From positions 62,001-126,000 of the forward strand of contig NZ_JPKG01000034.1 of assembly GCF_000735605.1 (NCBI RefSeq): a stretch of DNA of 64,000 bases, written 5' to 3'. A model generated the notes under the pieces. The model was not told where the DNA came from. It did not search any database and was given only the letters and a program-made list of their open reading frames with translations. Source of the DNA: Allobosea sp. LC85. Lineage in GTDB: Bacteria; Pseudomonadota; Alphaproteobacteria; Rhizobiales; Beijerinckiaceae. Shown in pieces: positions 60,892 to 64,000 of the stretch (position 1 is the first letter of the stretch; each line of letters opens with the position of its first letter). A program made the position numbers and the translations under genes.

Positions 60892-61101
60892 CTATCTGAG
60901 CGAAGTCGTGCCGGCATCCTGCTGCGGCATGGATTGCCAGGTCACGGCGGGCTCGGCGCGACGATCGACCAGAAGCGCGCTCAATGCACCGGCACTGCCC
61001 AGAATCAGGGAAATGATCGCCAGGGCGGCCGCGGTCGTGGAGAGTCGCCGCTGAATCATATGCCGGGGGCTGAGATGCATCGGTTTCTCTTTGCGAATCA
61101 T
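60892..61101 (-). CDS. Small membrane-anchored protein of unknown function
   Basis: A 69-residue frame with one hydrophobic helix (about 22-45, TTAAALAIISLILGSAGALSALLV) and a polar tail. A better ribosome binding site (AAAGAGAAACCG) stands before the second ATG at 61080, which would give 62 residues, MHLSPRHMIQRRL and onward. It lies 54 bases upstream of coaD on the same strand. No family was recognised and it may be poorly conserved. Confidence 0.5.
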   Translation of the reverse strand: MIRKEKPMHLSPRHMIQRRLSTTAAALAIISLILGSAGALSALLVDRRAEPAVTWQSMPQQDAGTTSLR

Positions 61102-61245
61102 GGATGTAGACGCAATCCCATGGCTGAAGGGCAGCTCCGGCGGTGCCGTGGCCGCTTCATGTCAAAAGCACGACTGACCTTTCGATCGCGTTAGCCCGCA
61201 GCGTTAACCATTGCTTGCCATGGCTCCAGGCCCTAAATCCGCGCC

Positions 61246-63120
61246 ATGCTCACGCTCAACGATATCACCTACAGGCTCGGCGAACGGCTGCTCCTGGACC
61301 GGGCCAGTGCGGCCCTGCCGGACGGATCACGCGTCGGCCTCGTCGGCCGCAACGGCACCGGCAAGACCACGCTCTTCCGCATCATAACCGGCGATCTCTC
61401 GCCCGAAGGTGGTTCGGTCAGCGTGCCGCGGGGCATGCGGATCGGTGGCGTCGCCCAGGAGGCTCCGGGTGGTCCAGAATCGTTGATCGAGGTCGTGCTA
61501 GCAGCCGATACCGAGCGCGCCGCCCTGATCAAGGAAGCCGAGACCGCGACCGACCCGCTGCGCATCGCCGAAATCGAGACCCGGCTCGCCGATATCGGCG
61601 CGCATGCGGCCCCGGCCCGGGCAGCGACCGTGCTGCACGGGCTCGGCTTCGATGAGGCAGCGCAGCAACGCCCCTGCTCCGATTATTCGGGCGGCTGGCG
61701 GATGCGCGTTGCGCTCGCTGCCGTGCTCTTCGCCGAACCGGATCTGCTGCTGCTCGACGAGCCGACCAACTACCTCGATCTCGAAGGCACGCTTTGGCTC
61801 TACGACTATCTGGAGCGCTATCCGCACACCGTCCTGGTGGTGAGCCACGACCGCGAACTGCTCGACACCTGCGTCGACCACATCCTGCATCTCGATCAGG
61901 GCAAACTCACGATCTATCGTGGCGGTTACTCCTCCTTCGAACGTCAGCGCGCCGAGAAGCAGATGCTGCTCGCCAAGCAACGCGAGAAACAGGACGCCGA
62001 GCGCAAGCATCTCCAGGCTTTCGTCGATCGCTTCAAGGCCAAGGCCTCGAAGGCGCGCCAGGCGCAATCGCGCGTCAAGCGGCTTGAGAAGATGGAATCG
62101 ATCGCGACCATCGTCGACCGCGATGTGCAGCCGTTCAGCCTTCCCGGGCCGGAGCGGCCGCTCTCGCCGCCCATGGTGGTGCTGGACGATGTCAGCGCGG
62201 GCTATGGCGAGCGCAAGGTGCTGTCGCGGCTCGACCTCACCTTGCTGCCGGACGACCGCATCGCGCTGCTCGGTTCGAACGGCAACGGCAAATCGACCTT
62301 CTGCAAGCTGATCGGCGGGCGGCTCCCCCCCCTGTCAGGCGATCTGCGGCGTTCATCGAAGCTCCAGACCGCCTATTTCGCCCAGCATCAGCTCGACGAA
62401 CTGCGGATGGAGGAAACACCGGTCGCGCATCTGCGCGACCTGATGCCCGATGCCCCGGAAGCCAAGGTGCGCTCGAAAGCGGCACAGATCGGCTTTCCCG
62501 CGAGCAAGGCGGATACGCCGGTCAAAAACCTGTCCGGCGGCGAGAAAGCGCGGCTGATGCTCGGGATCGCGGCCTTCGGGGGCCCGCATCTGCTCATCCT
62601 GGACGAGCCGACGAACCATCTCGACATCGACAGCCGCACGGCCCTGGTCAAGGCCATCAACGATTATCCCGGCGCGGTCATCCTGGTCAGCCACGACCGG
62701 TTCCTGATCGAAGCCTGTGCCGATCGGCTCTGGCTCGTCGGAGATGGCACGGTGAAGAATTTTGACGGCGACATGGAGGATTATCGCGCCCTCGTCCTCG
62801 GTGGCGCCAAGGCTGCCCGTCGCGAGAAACCCACAGAGGCTGCGAATTCCAACAGCAAGGCCGAAGAGCGCAAGGGCGCAGCCGTCAAACGTGTGGCCCA
62901 AGGGCCGCTGCGCCAGAAGCTGAACCTGGCCGAGGCACGGATCGCCAAGCTGACCGGGTTGATCGAGAAGGTCGACGGCGTGCTCGGCAACGGCGCCGCT
63001 TTTGCGCGCGATCCGGAAAAGGCCCTGCAGCTCTCACGGCAGCGCGCGGAGCTGGCGGAGGCGTTGACTGCCGCGGAGGAAGAATGGCTCGGGCTGAGCG
63101 AGGAGCTCGAAAACGCCTGA
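61246..63120 (+). CDS. ABC-F family ATPase (Uup/EttA-like translation factor)
   Basis: A 624-residue soluble protein with two ABC domains and no membrane segment. First domain: GRNGTGKT, SGGWRMR, LLLDEPTNYLDLEG, VSHDRELLD. A linker rich in Lys/Gln/Arg follows (about 235-280, the P-site tRNA interaction motif region). Second domain: GSNGNGKS, LSGGEKARLML, LILDEPTNHLDIDS, VSHDRFLIE. The C-terminal coiled-coil tail (about 555-624, NLAEARIAKLTGLIEKVDG) resembles Uup. ABC-F proteins act on stalled ribosomes. Both Walker B glutamates are intact. TTAACCAT at 61204-61211 lies upstream. Confidence 0.93.
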   Translation: MLTLNDITYRLGERLLLDRASAALPDGSRVGLVGRNGTGKTTLFRIITGDLSPEGGSVSVPRGMRIGGVAQEAPGGPESLIEVVLAADTERAALIKEAETATDPLRIAEIETRLADIGAHAAPARAATVLHGLGFDEAAQQRPCSDYSGGWRMRVALAAVLFAEPDLLLLDEPTNYLDLEGTLWLYDYLERYPHTVLVVSHDRELLDTCVDHILHLDQGKLTIYRGGYSSFERQRAEKQMLLAKQREKQDAERKHLQAFVDRFKAKASKARQAQSRVKRLEKMESIATIVDRDVQPFSLPGPERPLSPPMVVLDDVSAGYGERKVLSRLDLTLLPDDRIALLGSNGNGKSTFCKLIGGRLPPLSGDLRRSSKLQTAYFAQHQLDELRMEETPVAHLRDLMPDAPEAKVRSKAAQIGFPASKADTPVKNLSGGEKARLMLGIAAFGGPHLLILDEPTNHLDIDSRTALVKAINDYPGAVILVSHDRFLIEACADRLWLVGDGTVKNFDGDMEDYRALVLGGAKAARREKPTEAANSNSKAEERKGAAVKRVAQGPLRQKLNLAEARIAKLTGLIEKVDGVLGNGAAFARDPEKALQLSRQRAELAEALTAAEEEWLGLSEELENA

Positions 63121-63216
63121 AACGACCTCGACGATGGGCATGGGCGAAACCCGAGCCTATCGTCTGATGCTTAGATCATCAGACCGGATACCGTATCCGC
63201 TTTTCGGGCCGATGCC

Positions 63217-63621
63217 TCAACCCTGCCCCTGTCCCGGCTTGACGATCCGGCTGAGACGGTTGTCGGTGAACATATAGATCTCGCGTCCACCGGGTTCGGA
63301 ATAGAGCACCTGCACCTCGCGCTGCCCCTTGCCGCTCTCGCCGATGAGGACATCCGTCGGTCGGGCGCCCTTCAGCTTCACGAGTTCGCATTCGGTCACG
63401 CCGAGCGCGATCTCCTTTGGCTGCGAACGCGTCGACGGATCCAGCGAAACATCCGCTTCGCAACCGCCATCGGCGGTCAGCAAGGCTTCCTGAGTGGATG
63501 CGCGGGCTGAAGCGCTGCTGGTTCGCGTGCCGCTGGAATCCTTGGTAAAGGAGAAGCCGCCAATATCGACGGAACACCCGCCCAGAGCCACAGCGCACCC
63601 GAACAGAACAGCCAATCTCAC
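63217..63621 (-). CDS. Putative lipoprotein of unknown function
   Basis: A 134-residue lipoprotein starting at a GTG (VRLAVLFGCAVALGGC, read as Met) with a lipobox ending LGGC at residue 16. The mature part includes ADGGCEADVSLDP, GVTECELVKLKGARPTDVLIG and VLYSEPGGREIYMFTDNRLSRIVK, a compact mixed fold with conserved-looking cysteines. The start overlaps the holC stop (GTGA), which decides this start over the longer upstream frame to 63699. This kind of lipoprotein is common in Rhizobiales and has no assigned role. Confidence 0.75.
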   Translation of the reverse strand: MRLAVLFGCAVALGGCSVDIGGFSFTKDSSGTRTSSASARASTQEALLTADGGCEADVSLDPSTRSQPKEIALGVTECELVKLKGARPTDVLIGESGKGQREVQVLYSEPGGREIYMFTDNRLSRIVKPGQGQG

Positions 63622-64000
63622 GCTTTTTTCTCCCAGCGACCGGTTTCGTCCTGCTGCCAGTAGCTGGCCGCCGCACCAGTGGCACGAACCGCCTTCCAAT
63701 CCTCGCGCGCAGCCGCGAGCGCGTCGGGATCGTCGCCGTCGAAGATGAGGACGACGCGCTCGTAATCCTGCAATGCGTCGGGAATGCGGACGCCGTCAGC
63801 GCAGATTCGGACCTGCGCCGCGTTGGGATTATGGGGCTGCGTCGTCAGCACGACCGGATTTGTCGGCGCATCCGGCTCGCTCGCCATGACATGCGGCAGG
63901 AAACTGTCATCCGCATAGGTCCAGAGATGATCGTCCAGCACACTCGCGCGCTCGGGACTGGAGACCTCGACCACCACCTTCTGGCCGCGCGACAGCGCCC
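63618..64000 (-). CDS. holC: DNA polymerase III chi subunit (5' end beyond the right edge)
   Basis: The last 127 codons of HolC: ALSRGQKVVVEVSSPERASVLDD at the window edge, HLWTYADDSFLPH, NPVVLTTQPHNPNAAQVRICADG and YERVVLIFDGDDPDALAAARE. Chi links the clamp loader to single-stranded-DNA-binding protein. The true start lies outside the window, since HolC normally has about 25 more residues upstream. Its stop codon overlaps the GTG start of the lipoprotein gene by four bases, so the two are coupled. Confidence 0.9.
   Translation of the reverse strand, partial: ALSRGQKVVVEVSSPERASVLDDHLWTYADDSFLPHVMASEPDAPTNPVVLTTQPHNPNAAQVRICADGVRIPDALQDYERVVLIFDGDDPDALAAAREDWKAVRATGAAASYWQQDETGRWEKKA

Noticed and set aside
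61204..61211. TTAACCAT, a CtrA half-site-like sequence before the ABC-F gene
   Set aside because: A single 8-base match without the second half-site at the right spacing is weak evidence; it is only mentioned in the gene entry.

Overview
This is a chromosomal core segment from a GC-rich alphaproteobacterium. Gene order and family types point to Hyphomicrobiales (Rhizobiales), probably near Bosea, Bradyrhizobium or Methylobacterium; the genus is inference. Supporting signs are an Irr-type iron-control box in front of a suf operon, alphaproteobacterial SOS boxes (GAAC-N7-GAAC), a short ProS, an extended ribosomal protein S2 and LpxI in place of LpxH.

Layout. 1-1.45 kb: the start of a suf Fe-S operon (cysteine desulfurase, then sufB running off the left edge). 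1.7-9.4 kb: a small hydrolase, tyrS, a giant AsmA/YhdP-like envelope protein, a Bcp-type peroxiredoxin and an M23 peptidase. 9.4-10.2 kb: a complete IS5-family (IS427-like) element sitting exactly on the stop codons of two convergent genes. 10.2-13.8 kb: a minus-strand operon of DUF350, YgiB-like (DUF1190), glutathionylspermidine-synthase-like, glyoxalase-like and a second DUF350 protein. 13.9-17.0 kb: pyrG, secG, tpiA. 17.2-21.4 kb: a PpiD/SurA-like chaperone, trpE and a HipA-like kinase in one overlapping run. 21.4-27.7 kb: a patatin lipoprotein, then trpG-trpD-trpC-moaC-moeA and lexA. 27.7-34.2 kb: comEC, gltX, gltA and a tricarboxylate-type solute-binding protein.

34.2-49.9 kb (minus strand) is the classic alphaproteobacterial translation and envelope cluster rpsB-tsf-pyrH-frr-uppS-cdsA-dxr-rseP-bamA-lpxD-fabZ-lpxA-lpxI-lpxB. 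It links ribosome function, undecaprenyl phosphate and phospholipid precursors, outer-membrane protein assembly and lipid A synthesis. It is interrupted by one opposite-strand glyoxalase-family gene between pyrH and frr. 50-55.4 kb: a YjbR-like protein, a small secreted protein, a decayed regulator remnant, nicotinamidase and dnaE. 55.4-64 kb: a 36-residue membrane protein, a DMT transporter, coaD-proS-lolC-lolD, an ABC-F ATPase, a lipoprotein, and holC running off the right edge.

The most interesting unexplained item is the 36-codon ORF upstream of dnaE (55478-55588). It has a perfect Shine-Dalgarno sequence and a near-consensus sigma-70 promoter whose spacer holds a one-mismatch SOS box, the same layout as the lexA promoter in this window. 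It may be an SOS-induced small membrane protein. I found no tRNA, rRNA, CRISPR array, prophage or defence island.
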